Shown: positions 1-6,427 of the stretch, in pieces | How positions within the stretch are numbered: position 1 is the first letter of the stretch | Layout of the letters: each line of letters opens with the position of its first letter | Source: Alistipes sp. | GTDB lineage: Bacteria > Bacteroidota > Bacteroidia > Bacteroidales > Rikenellaceae | Reading direction: 5' to 3' | DNA length: 44,971 nt | NCBI GenBank assembly: GCA_017505725.1 | Contig: JAFVOR010000061.1 | Location: 1 to 44,971 of the forward strand | The notes under the pieces: generated by a model | The model's database searches: none | Seen by the model: the letters and a program-made list of their open reading frames with translations, nothing else | What the model was told of the DNA's origin: nothing | Made by a program: the position numbers and the translations under genes

Positions 1-31
1 AAACCCTCTGAAACGATGTTTCAAAGGGTTT
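1..31 (-). terminator. Hairpin downstream of tRNA-Gly
   Basis: The arms AAACCCT-c-TGAAAC and GTTTCA-a-AGGGTTT face each other across a 3-base loop with one internal mismatch. The hairpin lies 31 bases beyond the 3' end of the minus-strand tRNA gene, so it probably ends that transcript. The window edge hides any following T-run. Confidence 0.6.
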
Positions 32-62
32 TGCTTGATTTTGTCCTCAAAACTTTTGGACT

Positions 63-138
63 TGGAGCGGAAAACGAGACTCGAACTCGCGACCCCAACC
101 TTGGCAAGGTTGTGCTCTACCAACTGAGCTATTTCCGC
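63..138 (-). tRNA. tRNA-Gly (anticodon GCC)
   Basis: Read on the minus strand, this 76-nt sequence folds as a complete cloverleaf. The acceptor starts GCGGAAA and pairs with TTTCCGC, the D-arm contains AGCTCAGTTGGTAGAGC, the anticodon loop carries GCC inside CTTGCCAAG, and the T-arm contains GGTTCGA-like GAGTTCGAGTCTC. The CCA end is encoded (TGG at 63-65 on the plus strand). A promoter-like element lies at 282-313 and a hairpin at 1-31. A second copy of its 5' half sits just upstream at 204-239. Confidence 0.96.
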
Positions 139-203
139 ATTTGACTGCGTTGCTGTTGTTTGAGCATTTCCCATTGCCAAGGTTGGATATATTATCCTCC
201 TGG

Positions 204-239
204 GGCAAGGTTGTGCTCTACCAACTGAGCTATTTCCGC
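204..239 (-). pseudogene. Truncated tRNA-Gly 5' half
   Basis: Positions 204-244 are identical to 103-143 (41 bases). The copy therefore covers the 5' acceptor strand, D-arm, the 5' side of the anticodon arm and a few bases of 5' flank of the intact tRNA-Gly. After the anticodon position the match stops, and a short hairpin-forming stretch replaces the rest of the tRNA. It lies between the promoter-like element and the intact gene, so it would be transcribed as the leader of the tRNA precursor. It most likely is the remnant of a former tandem tRNA pair. Confidence 0.8.
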
Positions 240-281
240 ATTTGCTAGAACATTGCAACCAGCATTTCCTGATTGCGAGTG

Positions 282-313
282 CAAATATAGGGCAAAAAAA
301 AATACTGTGCAAG
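282..313 (-). promoter_or_regulatory. Putative promoter of the tRNA-Gly transcript
   Basis: On the minus strand CTTG (one mismatch to the Bacteroidetes -33 TTTG) is followed after 20 bases by TATATTTG, a match to the -7 consensus TAnnTTTG. A start near 275 would run through the tRNA 5' half and then the intact tRNA. Confidence 0.5.
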
Positions 314-490
314 AAATTTGTGGAAAAAATTGAAAAATCTTTAAAAAATTTTCTCTCTTTGCCCATTTTTACCCCATTTTGCAGCCTTTTGGGGAGGATT
401 CATCACCCCAAACCGCAATTAAAATCCGTTGGCCACAGGTCACAAATCCAACGGAAAAATGGATAATTTCCGCCCAACACCACAAATAAT

Positions 491-521
491 TTGGCAAGCC
501 CACTTTAAGCGGACTTGCCAA
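491..521 (-). terminator. Terminator of the AAA+ ATPase gene
   Basis: TTGGCAAG-c-CC pairs with GG-a-CTTGCCAA around a 9-base loop. It lies 27 bases past the stop codon of the ATPase gene on the minus strand and is followed by an A/T-rich stretch. The remaining sequence between the tRNA fragment and this hairpin (245-490) shows only the tRNA promoter element and A/T-rich DNA. Confidence 0.6.
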
Positions 522-547
522 GAGCACACTACCGCACGAAGCGGAGC

Positions 548-2239
548 CTAGAAACCGATGCGACGATTCGAGTGACCTCCGTCGAGTCGCTCCTCGTTGC
601 AAAACTCCATCAGGCGGTTGATATCAGCGATGTTACCTGTGAGAATCTCCTCGACAGACTCTTTGCGCACAACATTCTCGATCTGGCCACCGCTGAAGTC
701 GTACTTTGTGGCTAATACCGCAGCATCGGCATCGGAGAGCGAAGGTAACATTGCTTGCCAAATGGCCTGCTTCGCCTCGAGCGACGGTTTGGCAAACTCA
801 ATCTTGTAGAGGAAGCGACGCTCGAAGGCGCTATCCAGATTTTTGGTGAGGTTAGTCGTCGCTATGAGAATACCCTCGAGGTTTTCCATCTCCTGCAAAA
901 TGATATTCTGGATGGAGTTCTCCATCTTATCAACCGAGCGCTCGACATTCTCGCTACGCTTGTTGATGATGGCATCCGCCTCGTTGAAGAATAGGATTGG
1001 GGCCTTCTCCGTCTCCTTCACCAGACGACGATAGCGATCGAAGAGGGCCTTGATATTCTTCTCGCTCTCGCCCACCCACATACTCTTAATCTCTGCGACA
1101 TTCACCTCCATAAGGTCACGACCCGTCTCGCGGGCGAGCTGCAGAACAGTCTCGGTCTTGCCTGTACCCGGAGCGCCATAGAAGAGGCAGGCAAAGCCTC
1201 GGCGGAGTCCCTTCGCTTCAAGGCGCGCACAGATGCCCTCGAACTGCTCAGGTTCGAGCAACGAGCGCAGCTGCTTCAGCGCACGCTCCTCGCGTGGGTT
1301 ATAGTAGAGCTGCTTGGCGGTAATCTTCGTATATGGGATGAGTTGCTTATCGCTCTTTTTCTTCACCTCGACACCAAGTCCCTTGAGTAGCTCGTTGCGA
1401 GTAAAAGCGGTGAGCTCAAACTCCTCGGCACTGCCTATCCCCTCGTTGTTGAGGGGGCGGATCAAATCGTGTCGGAAGAGTGGTGACTTGGGGCTGCGAA
1501 GCTCATTCTTACGATCACGCATATGGATATGGCTGCCATCATAGAGTGCCTCCAAATCGAACGAGACAATCACGCCATCGTTCTCATTCACCAACATATT
1601 GCAAGCCCAAAGCAAGAATGCGGTATCGTCGGGGTCGAGTCCAAACTTCTTGAGCGAAGCCACAAAGTCTAACGACGCATTCTCCTTGATAAGCTCGGTC
1701 AGATCCTCGCAGAAGGTCTCGTAGCTGAGCTCTTCATCACGACGCTGCGACACCAACTTGCCCACACACTCGAAGAACTCTTCGAGGGTGAGGTCCGAGG
1801 TCTTGGGCTGCTCGATATCTCGATTCTCGCGTATTGCATTCAACGCATCGCTCGAGATTTGATACATCTCCTTGTCATTGCGCGTTCTGATGCGAATAAA
1901 GCGGCGTTTACGCAACGAGTGCAGGGCATCGACATAGCGCAACAACTGCAATCGACTACAGTCCATATAGGAGGCGTACTCCTGCAAAATACACCACTCG
2001 CCATAGAGGGAGGCAGCTACCGAAAGTATCAACGCCTCATACTCGTTTATAGCGAGACGCTTGGTCAGATAGGCTATCTCCTCCTCGATCGAATCGAGGC
2101 ACTCCTGCGACAGCGAAGAGTTCTCCACCTGATTCGCCACTTTTTCAACTGCATCCAGCAGGGTCAAACCCTCCTTTTTTTTGGTAGTCGGACGCTTCAC
2201 TACCCTCTTTTTCGCTTCTGTTTCTCTCCTCATATTCAT
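548..2239 (-). CDS. AAA+ family ATPase, cytosolic
   Basis: This 563-residue protein has a basic N-terminus, a helical middle region (about 40-240), and a C-terminal AAA+ module. Visible motifs are Walker A GAPGTGKT (355-362), a Walker B-like strand ILFFNEADA (about 415-423), and a sensor-1-type ATTN followed by an RR pair. The usual Walker B Asp is Asn here while the catalytic Glu is kept. No signal peptide or membrane span is seen. A longer reading frame continues upstream to 2572, but the -7 element at 2265-2272 places transcription start downstream of that extension, so the ATG at 2239 is chosen. The gene is separated from its upstream neighbour by that gene's own terminator and is probably monocistronic. 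It is likely an unfoldase- or remodelling-type ATPase; the substrate is unknown. Confidence 0.85.
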   Translation of the reverse strand: MNMRRETEAKKRVVKRPTTKKKEGLTLLDAVEKVANQVENSSLSQECLDSIEEEIAYLTKRLAINEYEALILSVAASLYGEWCILQEYASYMDCSRLQLLRYVDALHSLRKRRFIRIRTRNDKEMYQISSDALNAIRENRDIEQPKTSDLTLEEFFECVGKLVSQRRDEELSYETFCEDLTELIKENASLDFVASLKKFGLDPDDTAFLLWACNMLVNENDGVIVSFDLEALYDGSHIHMRDRKNELRSPKSPLFRHDLIRPLNNEGIGSAEEFELTAFTRNELLKGLGVEVKKKSDKQLIPYTKITAKQLYYNPREERALKQLRSLLEPEQFEGICARLEAKGLRRGFACLFYGAPGTGKTETVLQLARETGRDLMEVNVAEIKSMWVGESEKNIKALFDRYRRLVKETEKAPILFFNEADAIINKRSENVERSVDKMENSIQNIILQEMENLEGILIATTNLTKNLDSAFERRFLYKIEFAKPSLEAKQAIWQAMLPSLSDADAAVLATKYDFSGGQIENVVRKESVEEILTGNIADINRLMEFCNEERLDGGHSNRRIGF

Positions 2240-2264
2240 CTCGGTTTTTTTTAGGTTAACGGTG

Positions 2265-2272
2265 CAAACATA
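2265..2272 (-). promoter_or_regulatory. -7 element of the AAA+ ATPase gene
   Basis: TATGTTTG on the minus strand matches TAnnTTTG, 25 bases upstream of the chosen ATG. No TTTG is seen at the expected -33 spacing, so only the -7 half is supported. Confidence 0.45.
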
Positions 2273-2426
2273 CTCCACCTCTCTGCTAAAGGATGTCAGA
2301 CCCACGCGAAATCTATCACTCGCAGCCGAGAAATGGCGCATTGATTTTGACACAACAAAGCTATGCAATTCTATTCGGATATGCCAGCCCGTTATATGTA
2401 TAAAAAATGGAACGTCACAAACAAAA

Positions 2427-2451
2427 ACGCGCCCGAGATCATCGAGCGCGT
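2427..2451 (-). terminator. Rho-independent terminator of the HTH gene
   Basis: A GC-rich stem (ACGCGC-c-CGA with TCG-a-GCGCGT) is followed on the minus strand by TTTTTGTTTG. It begins 23 bases after the HTH gene stop codon. Confidence 0.8.
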
Positions 2452-2474
2452 GGTGATAGCAAGGTGGTAAGCGG

Positions 2475-3038
2475 TTAACCCTTAATATATTTAAGGAGTT
2501 TCTGCGTCTGCATCTGCTCGGCGCGGGCGAGATACTTCTCGGGCTCCTTAATACCGAAATATTTTGTAGCAATGGTCACATTCAAGGCAAGCATATGGTC
2601 GCCTTGAATCGCCATTCGCTCACGCCAAACGCCACGAATGCGCTTGCGAGGGAAGAGCTCGAACAATAGCTCGATATCCGCCTCATCGAGCGTCATCAGA
2701 CACTTCTCGATAAAGAGTTTATCGGGGATGCGCTCCACCGCCTGCGCCTTGTACGACCAAAAGGCATTCTTGGCAACAAGACGCTCGTAGAGATGTTTGC
2801 GAAGTGCCACCTTGCGCTGCTCGAGCGACTGCTTCGCCTGCATCACCACCAACTCGCCCTCGGGCAGATCGAAGTAGGATTCGAGCTTCATAGCCAACTG
2901 CAACGAGAGTTCTCGCTTGCCGCAGATAATGAGACTGAGCAACTGACGAGATACACTCACTGCACGAGCCACCTCCGACTGCACAACTCCATTTTCAGCG
3001 ATTAATTGTTCGATGTATTTGCCTGTATTATAATTCAT
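2475..3038 (-). CDS. XRE-type HTH protein, antitoxin-like
   Basis: The 187-residue protein starts with a helix-turn-helix of the XRE/HigA kind (about 18-60: VQSEVARAVSVSRQLLSLI followed by a GKRELS turn and LAMKLESYF). The C-terminal half (about 90-165) has an FWSY motif, then I-D-x-x-FIEKCL, LDEADIELLFELFP and VWRERM. This resembles the antitoxin partner domain that I associate with AbiEii-type nucleotidyltransferase toxins (DUF6922-like), an assignment made by eye. A perfect promoter at 3070-3101 starts transcription near 3063, so the upstream in-frame extension is ruled out and the ATG at 3038 is used. A dedicated terminator follows. No toxin gene is adjacent: the neighbours are a nucleoside hydrolase and an AAA+ ATPase. 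It may be an orphan antitoxin or a plain regulator. Confidence 0.8.
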   Translation of the reverse strand: MNYNTGKYIEQLIAENGVVQSEVARAVSVSRQLLSLIICGKRELSLQLAMKLESYFDLPEGELVVMQAKQSLEQRKVALRKHLYERLVAKNAFWSYKAQAVERIPDKLFIEKCLMTLDEADIELLFELFPRKRIRGVWRERMAIQGDHMLALNVTIATKYFGIKEPEKYLARAEQMQTQKLLKYIKG

Positions 3039-3069
3039 AGCAGCAATTTGTTGTCTACAATTCTGTTTA

Positions 3070-3101
3070 CAAAGATAAAACATTTTTTTGTAACCACCAA
3101 A
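3070..3101 (-). promoter_or_regulatory. Promoter of the HTH gene
   Basis: On the minus strand TTTG-N20-TATCTTTG matches the Bacteroidetes sigma-ABfr consensus exactly. It leaves a 5' leader of about 25 bases before the ATG at 3038. It lies between the terminator of the upstream nucleoside hydrolase and the HTH gene. Confidence 0.8.
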
Positions 3102-3107
3102 CAAAAA

Positions 3108-3136
3108 AGTGGAACAACTTTCAGGGCTGTTCCACT
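3108..3136 (-). terminator. Rho-independent terminator of the aspartate kinase-nucleoside hydrolase pair
   Basis: A perfect 9-bp stem AGTGGAACA/TGTTCCACT is followed on the minus strand by TTTTTTG, 23 bases after the nucleoside hydrolase stop codon. Confidence 0.85.
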
Positions 3137-3159
3137 CTATTTTTCAACTCAAATCGAAG

Positions 3160-4173
3160 TTATTTCTGATAGCACTTCGGGGTGCGAAGCGTAAGCTCCG
3201 ACACACGACGGATAATCTTGGCACGCTGCTTATCGTCTACGATGTAGTAGTGGCGGTTCGACCCCTTATCCTCAATAAAGAAAGTGTTGCTCTTGAAGTC
3301 GACCTGCACCATACCCGCCTTCGACACCGAGGCGTAGCCACCCTTCGGCTCGGCAGCAAAGAGCACCGCAGTAGGGTCCCACAATGGGCGGTTGTAAGGC
3401 ATCTTCGAGTAGTACTCGAAGGCCTTGACGCAAGGGTGATTCTCCACATATTTGTAACCCGTGTAGATATCCTGCCAAGGGTATAGAATGGTGCGACCAA
3501 GGCGGTAGTCCGTGAAGTACATCGGCACAGGGCACTCCGAGTAGAACTTAACCGCTGCGAAGTGATCCTTGCGGACATTGTACTCCGGTTTCTGCTCGGC
3601 AAAGTTACCGGCCATAATAACCACCTTCTCGACCTTCTGTGCGAAGAGTTCCTTGCCCGAGAGTGGCGAGAACTCGTCACCCTGCGACTCCATCATACGG
3701 GCCAGGTTAGTCGAAAAACCCACCGCCACGACCACCACGCTGTGATCCTCCTCCTTGGCGAGGAGTTTGCGAAGGAGTTTGTAACCATCAGGAATCGAGT
3801 CCCAATCTTTGACGGTATGTTTATAGTTGTAGTTTGCCACAACCCAATCGGCATAGTTCAGACGCTTGGATGTTGCGGTGTCGACATAACCCTCCTCCGG
3901 GTATATCTTTGCGATGCCGATAGGAATATTCGGATAGCCATAGAGCACATTCATAGCATCGATAAACTTGACGCTACCACCCTCACGCTTGCTCGAGAGA
4001 ATGCCGAGCAGGTCGATTCTGCCCTCATCCTGATACTTGTAGAGCATATCCAAGGCGATGACATCGTCAACATCGTTACCCATATCGGTATCGAAGATTA
4101 TCTTGATAGGTTTGGCCGCCTCGACCGAGGCAAAAGCAAAGATGGCAACAAGTGCCAAAAGTATTCGTTTCAT
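3160..4173 (-). CDS. Nucleoside hydrolase, exported
   Basis: This 337-residue enzyme belongs to the inosine/uridine-preferring nucleoside hydrolase family, which cleaves the N-glycosidic bond of nucleosides to a base and ribose. The family's Ca-binding Asp cluster is present as DTDMGNDVDD (28-37), and a later ILSSKREGG/KFIDAMNVLYG segment fits the fold. A signal peptide of about 19 residues ending VEA-A suggests export to the periplasm, unlike the cytosolic enterobacterial enzymes. The start lies 10 bases after the aspartate kinase stop codon, so the two genes form an operon. The substrate cannot be read from the sequence. Export suggests nucleoside scavenging outside the inner membrane. Confidence 0.9.
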   Translation of the reverse strand: MKRILLALVAIFAFASVEAAKPIKIIFDTDMGNDVDDVIALDMLYKYQDEGRIDLLGILSSKREGGSVKFIDAMNVLYGYPNIPIGIAKIYPEEGYVDTATSKRLNYADWVVANYNYKHTVKDWDSIPDGYKLLRKLLAKEEDHSVVVVAVGFSTNLARMMESQGDEFSPLSGKELFAQKVEKVVIMAGNFAEQKPEYNVRKDHFAAVKFYSECPVPMYFTDYRLGRTILYPWQDIYTGYKYVENHPCVKAFEYYSKMPYNRPLWDPTAVLFAAEPKGGYASVSKAGMVQVDFKSNTFFIEDKGSNRHYYIVDDKQRAKIIRRVSELTLRTPKCYQK

Positions 4174-4183
4174 AAATTATCTG

Positions 4184-5440
4184 TTAAAGTGGTTTTACAT
4201 AGCGCACCGTGTCGGGCGTAAGCTGGCTGATAATGAAGTCATCGCACTCGACATACTTGTTGAGCAACTCGTCGTTGTAGTGGCGAATGGTCAGAAGCTC
4301 CACTTTCGAGATAATCTCAACATTGAAGCCCTCCTCCTGCAAGGCGGTAGCCACCTCCTCCAGATGCCAACTCGACTCCACACACAAGCCGAGCTCTACT
4401 GCAGTGTTGTGGATAAGGTTGGTCTTGATGCGGAAACGCTCCAATGTAGCGAAGATGATTGGAAACTTCTCCTCCAACACGAACGAAAGGTCGCGCGAAC
4501 GCAGACGCAAGAAGCTCTGGTTGCGCTTAACAATGATGATTGGGGTTGCCACAGCGTCGGCATTTCCGTCAATCACCGTACCCGCAGCGTGCTTGTTGCC
4601 GAAAGGCTTCACATACAACGGAATATTCTTGTTCTGCAACGGCTTGATGGTCTTGGGGTGGATAATCTGCGCACCACTATATGCCAACTCGATGGTATCG
4701 ACATAGTTGAGATGGTCTATCTTCACCGCATCAGGGAAGATTTTAGGATCGGCATTGAGGATTCCGTCCACATCCTTCCATACGGTCATCGAATCTGCAT
4801 TGAGGATATTGGCAACCACTGCGGCCGAGTAGTCCGAGCCCTCACGACCGAGTGTGGTGGTGGTACCGTCCGGCGCCGAGCCGATAAAGCCCTGACCCAC
4901 AAATACACGACACTCAGCACCTGCACACGCACGACGAAGCGGTGTCTTCGACTCCTCGATCAGCACATTTGCATCCTTGTGACGAGCCTGCGTCACGAAG
5001 CACTTGCGCATATCAATCCAGCTGTTCGCAACACCCTCTTTCGAGAGGAATGCCGAGATGATGGTGGTCGAAACCAACTCACCATAAGCTACGATATGGT
5101 CGTACCACTCTTCGGCACGACTACGCTCGAACTTATTGGTTGTAACCGCCTTAAGCAACGCCTCGAACAAGGCTTCGACCTCCTCGATGCGATACTCCGC
5201 CGAGCCAAAGAGGTCGGCGATGGTGGTATAGTGATATGCTTTTATCTCGGCAATCTTGCTCTCGCAGAATGCTGTATCGCCCTTGCGCATAGCGTCGAAG
5301 ACCTCCTCCAAGGCGTTGGTGGTCTTGCCCATAGCCGAGACTATGATGAACAACTCGTTCTCATCACGAACAATATTGAGGAGATTACGAACACCCTCGG
5401 CGTGACGCACCGAGGCTCCTCCAAATTTGTAGACTTTCAT
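4184..5440 (-). CDS. lysC: Aspartate kinase
   Basis: Phosphorylates aspartate, the first step towards lysine (diaminopimelate), threonine and methionine. The 418-residue protein opens with KFGGASV (5-11), the amino-acid-kinase nucleotide-binding signature. It also contains GQGFIGS, a TTLGREGSDYSA segment and KDVDGILNADP, all typical of aspartokinases. The C-terminal part (about 300-418) is the ACT-type regulatory region and is somewhat shorter than in enzymes of about 450 residues, so feedback control may differ. It is monofunctional, with no homoserine dehydrogenase domain. The ATG at 5440 is placed just downstream of a -7 element at 5464-5471. The nucleoside hydrolase follows in the same transcript. 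Confidence 0.92.
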   Translation of the reverse strand: MKVYKFGGASVRHAEGVRNLLNIVRDENELFIIVSAMGKTTNALEEVFDAMRKGDTAFCESKIAEIKAYHYTTIADLFGSAEYRIEEVEALFEALLKAVTTNKFERSRAEEWYDHIVAYGELVSTTIISAFLSKEGVANSWIDMRKCFVTQARHKDANVLIEESKTPLRRACAGAECRVFVGQGFIGSAPDGTTTTLGREGSDYSAAVVANILNADSMTVWKDVDGILNADPKIFPDAVKIDHLNYVDTIELAYSGAQIIHPKTIKPLQNKNIPLYVKPFGNKHAAGTVIDGNADAVATPIIIVKRNQSFLRLRSRDLSFVLEEKFPIIFATLERFRIKTNLIHNTAVELGLCVESSWHLEEVATALQEEGFNVEIISKVELLTIRHYNDELLNKYVECDDFIISQLTPDTVRYVKPL

Positions 5441-5463
5441 ATAATTTCTAATTGCTTTGGGTG

Positions 5464-5471
5464 CAAATATA
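5464..5471 (-). promoter_or_regulatory. -7 element of the aspartate kinase gene
   Basis: TATATTTG on the minus strand matches TAnnTTTG, 23 bases upstream of the ATG. The expected -33 position falls inside a heptad repeat (AGTTGAG units at 5479-5499) and shows no TTTG. Confidence 0.5.
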
Positions 5472-5478
5472 GCAAAAA

Positions 5479-5577
5479 GTTGAGAGTTGAGAGTTGAAAA
5501 TTAGAAATTTTCTTCACTGCTTCGCCTCGGCATAGCCCAAACAAGTTCGGCTCTGCCCTCGGCTTAATCGCAGCGGT
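5479..5577 (-). repeat. Dispersed intergenic repeat, copy 1 (heptads plus GC core)
   Basis: Three AGTTGAG-type heptads (5479-5499) lead into AATTAGAAATTTTC and then a GC-rich core (about 5514-5577). Read on the minus strand, the core aligns with 34983-35036: both contain CCGAG-GCAGAG, then a short spacer, then CTATGCCGAGG followed by GCGAAG or GCAAGC-like bases. Both are flanked by AAAATT and heptad runs. It looks like a short dispersed repeat family of unknown function. Confidence 0.6.
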
Positions 5578-5611
5578 GAGAGTTTAGAGATTTTTTGTTT
5601 TGCGCCAGAGA

Positions 5612-5760
5612 ATAAGGGATAGTAAGGGCCAGTAAGGGCTATTAACAGCTAGTAAGGGTGGCGCAATTTATAGAGGTTGTTAGTGGCAATTAGAGGGTGT
5701 TAAAGGAGGTTAGAGTGTGCCACCATAATAACCGCTAACGACTCTAACGCCCCTAACGAC
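5612..5760. repeat. Decamer and nonamer low-complexity repeats
   Basis: About 5612-5665 holds four to five imperfect decamers of the type AAGGGNTAGT. About 5685-5760 holds decamers of the type GTTAGNGGNN followed by three copies of the nonamer CTAACGACT or CTAACGCCC, partly self-complementary. This array fills the gap between the aspartate kinase promoter and the 3' end of the tRNA-editing gene. No gene is seen here. Confidence 0.65.
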
Positions 5761-5761
5761 T

Positions 5762-6265
5762 CTAATACAACTCCACGAACTCCCACGAGTTGCCAACTGC
5801 TTCGAGGTAGCGCAGAAACTCCTCGCGCGAGATAACCACCGTACCTCGGCTATCGTTAGGATGGAAGCTCAGGCTCTCGGCACTCTCCAGGTTCTTGTCG
5901 AGGAAGAGATGGGTGTGATTCTCCTCATCGTTGATAAGCCCAAAAGGCGAGACCGAGCCGGGCTCCAGACCAAGATAACGCTCCATACGCTGTGGCGAGG
6001 CGAAGCTCAACTTGCCCTGATGCAAGCGGTGTTCCATATCGTGAATTGCCATATCCCTGTCGCAGTCAAAGCAGACCAGGTAGTGGCGGTTGCCCTTGTG
6101 GTTGCGGAAAAAGAGGTTTTTGCAGTGTACCGAGCCATCCTCGCGCCAATATTGCTTGGCTATCTCGATAGTTGGCGACTCGGGATGAAAATAGACCTTG
6201 TATTTAATATTGTGCGCATCCAAAAAGTCAAAGACTTTTTTGCTGCGTAGTTCTAATGCCTCCAT
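5762..6265 (-). CDS. YbaK/ProX-type aminoacyl-tRNA deacylase
   Basis: The 167-residue protein matches the YbaK/EbsC editing fold of free-standing prolyl-tRNA-synthetase-associated proteins (ProX/PrdX). These hydrolyse mischarged tRNA such as Ala-tRNA(Pro). Typical features are the N-terminal YKVYFHPESPTIEIA strand-turn, KNLFFRNHKGNRHYLVC with the conserved Lys, and SVSPFGLINDEENHTHLFLD, followed by FHPNDSRGTVVIS. It is full length for the family. There is no signal peptide, so it acts in the cytosol. The gene stands alone, with decamer repeat arrays on both sides, and no clear promoter consensus was found. The specific tRNA substrate is inferred from the family. Confidence 0.88.
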   Translation of the reverse strand: MEALELRSKKVFDFLDAHNIKYKVYFHPESPTIEIAKQYWREDGSVHCKNLFFRNHKGNRHYLVCFDCDRDMAIHDMEHRLHQGKLSFASPQRMERYLGLEPGSVSPFGLINDEENHTHLFLDKNLESAESLSFHPNDSRGTVVISREEFLRYLEAVGNSWEFVELY

Positions 6266-6340
6266 ATCTTTGCTTTTAGCTATTAGCCATTAGTTTTTTA
6301 GTTTTGCGAACTCTTACCCTTATCACGGCGCAACATAATT

Positions 6341-6426
6341 AAGGGTAATTAACGGCTAGTAACGGCTAGTAAAGAGAGGCGCTATACCCTTACTAGCCTT
6401 TATTAGCCCTTACTTGCCCTTATTAA
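6341..6426. repeat. Inverted arrays of a decamer repeat
   Basis: Decamers AAGGGTAATT, AACGGCTAGT and AACGGCTAGT (6341-6370) are followed, after GAGAGGCGCTATA, by four decamers in opposite sense (CCCTTACTAG, CCTTTATTAG, CCCTTACTTG, CCCTTATTAA; 6387-6426). The two arrays can pair into a long imperfect hairpin. It lies immediately after the prolyl oligopeptidase stop codon and may serve as its transcript end. The same decamer family occurs at 5612-5665. Confidence 0.7.
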
Positions 6427-6427
6427 A

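Noticed and set aside
242-466. Short open frame in the tRNA-ATPase gap
   Set aside because: A/T-rich frame overlapping the tRNA promoter element on the other strand, with no recognisable protein features.
2240-2572. Upstream extension of the AAA+ ATPase reading frame
   Set aside because: The -7 element at 2265-2272 lies inside it, the translated sequence is low in similarity to any protein pattern, and it overlaps the terminator of the HTH gene.
4058-5497. Long open frame on the plus strand (479 codons) opposite aspartate kinase
   Set aside because: It mirrors the codon pattern of the well-supported aspartate kinase gene on the other strand and shows no recognisable motif or signal.
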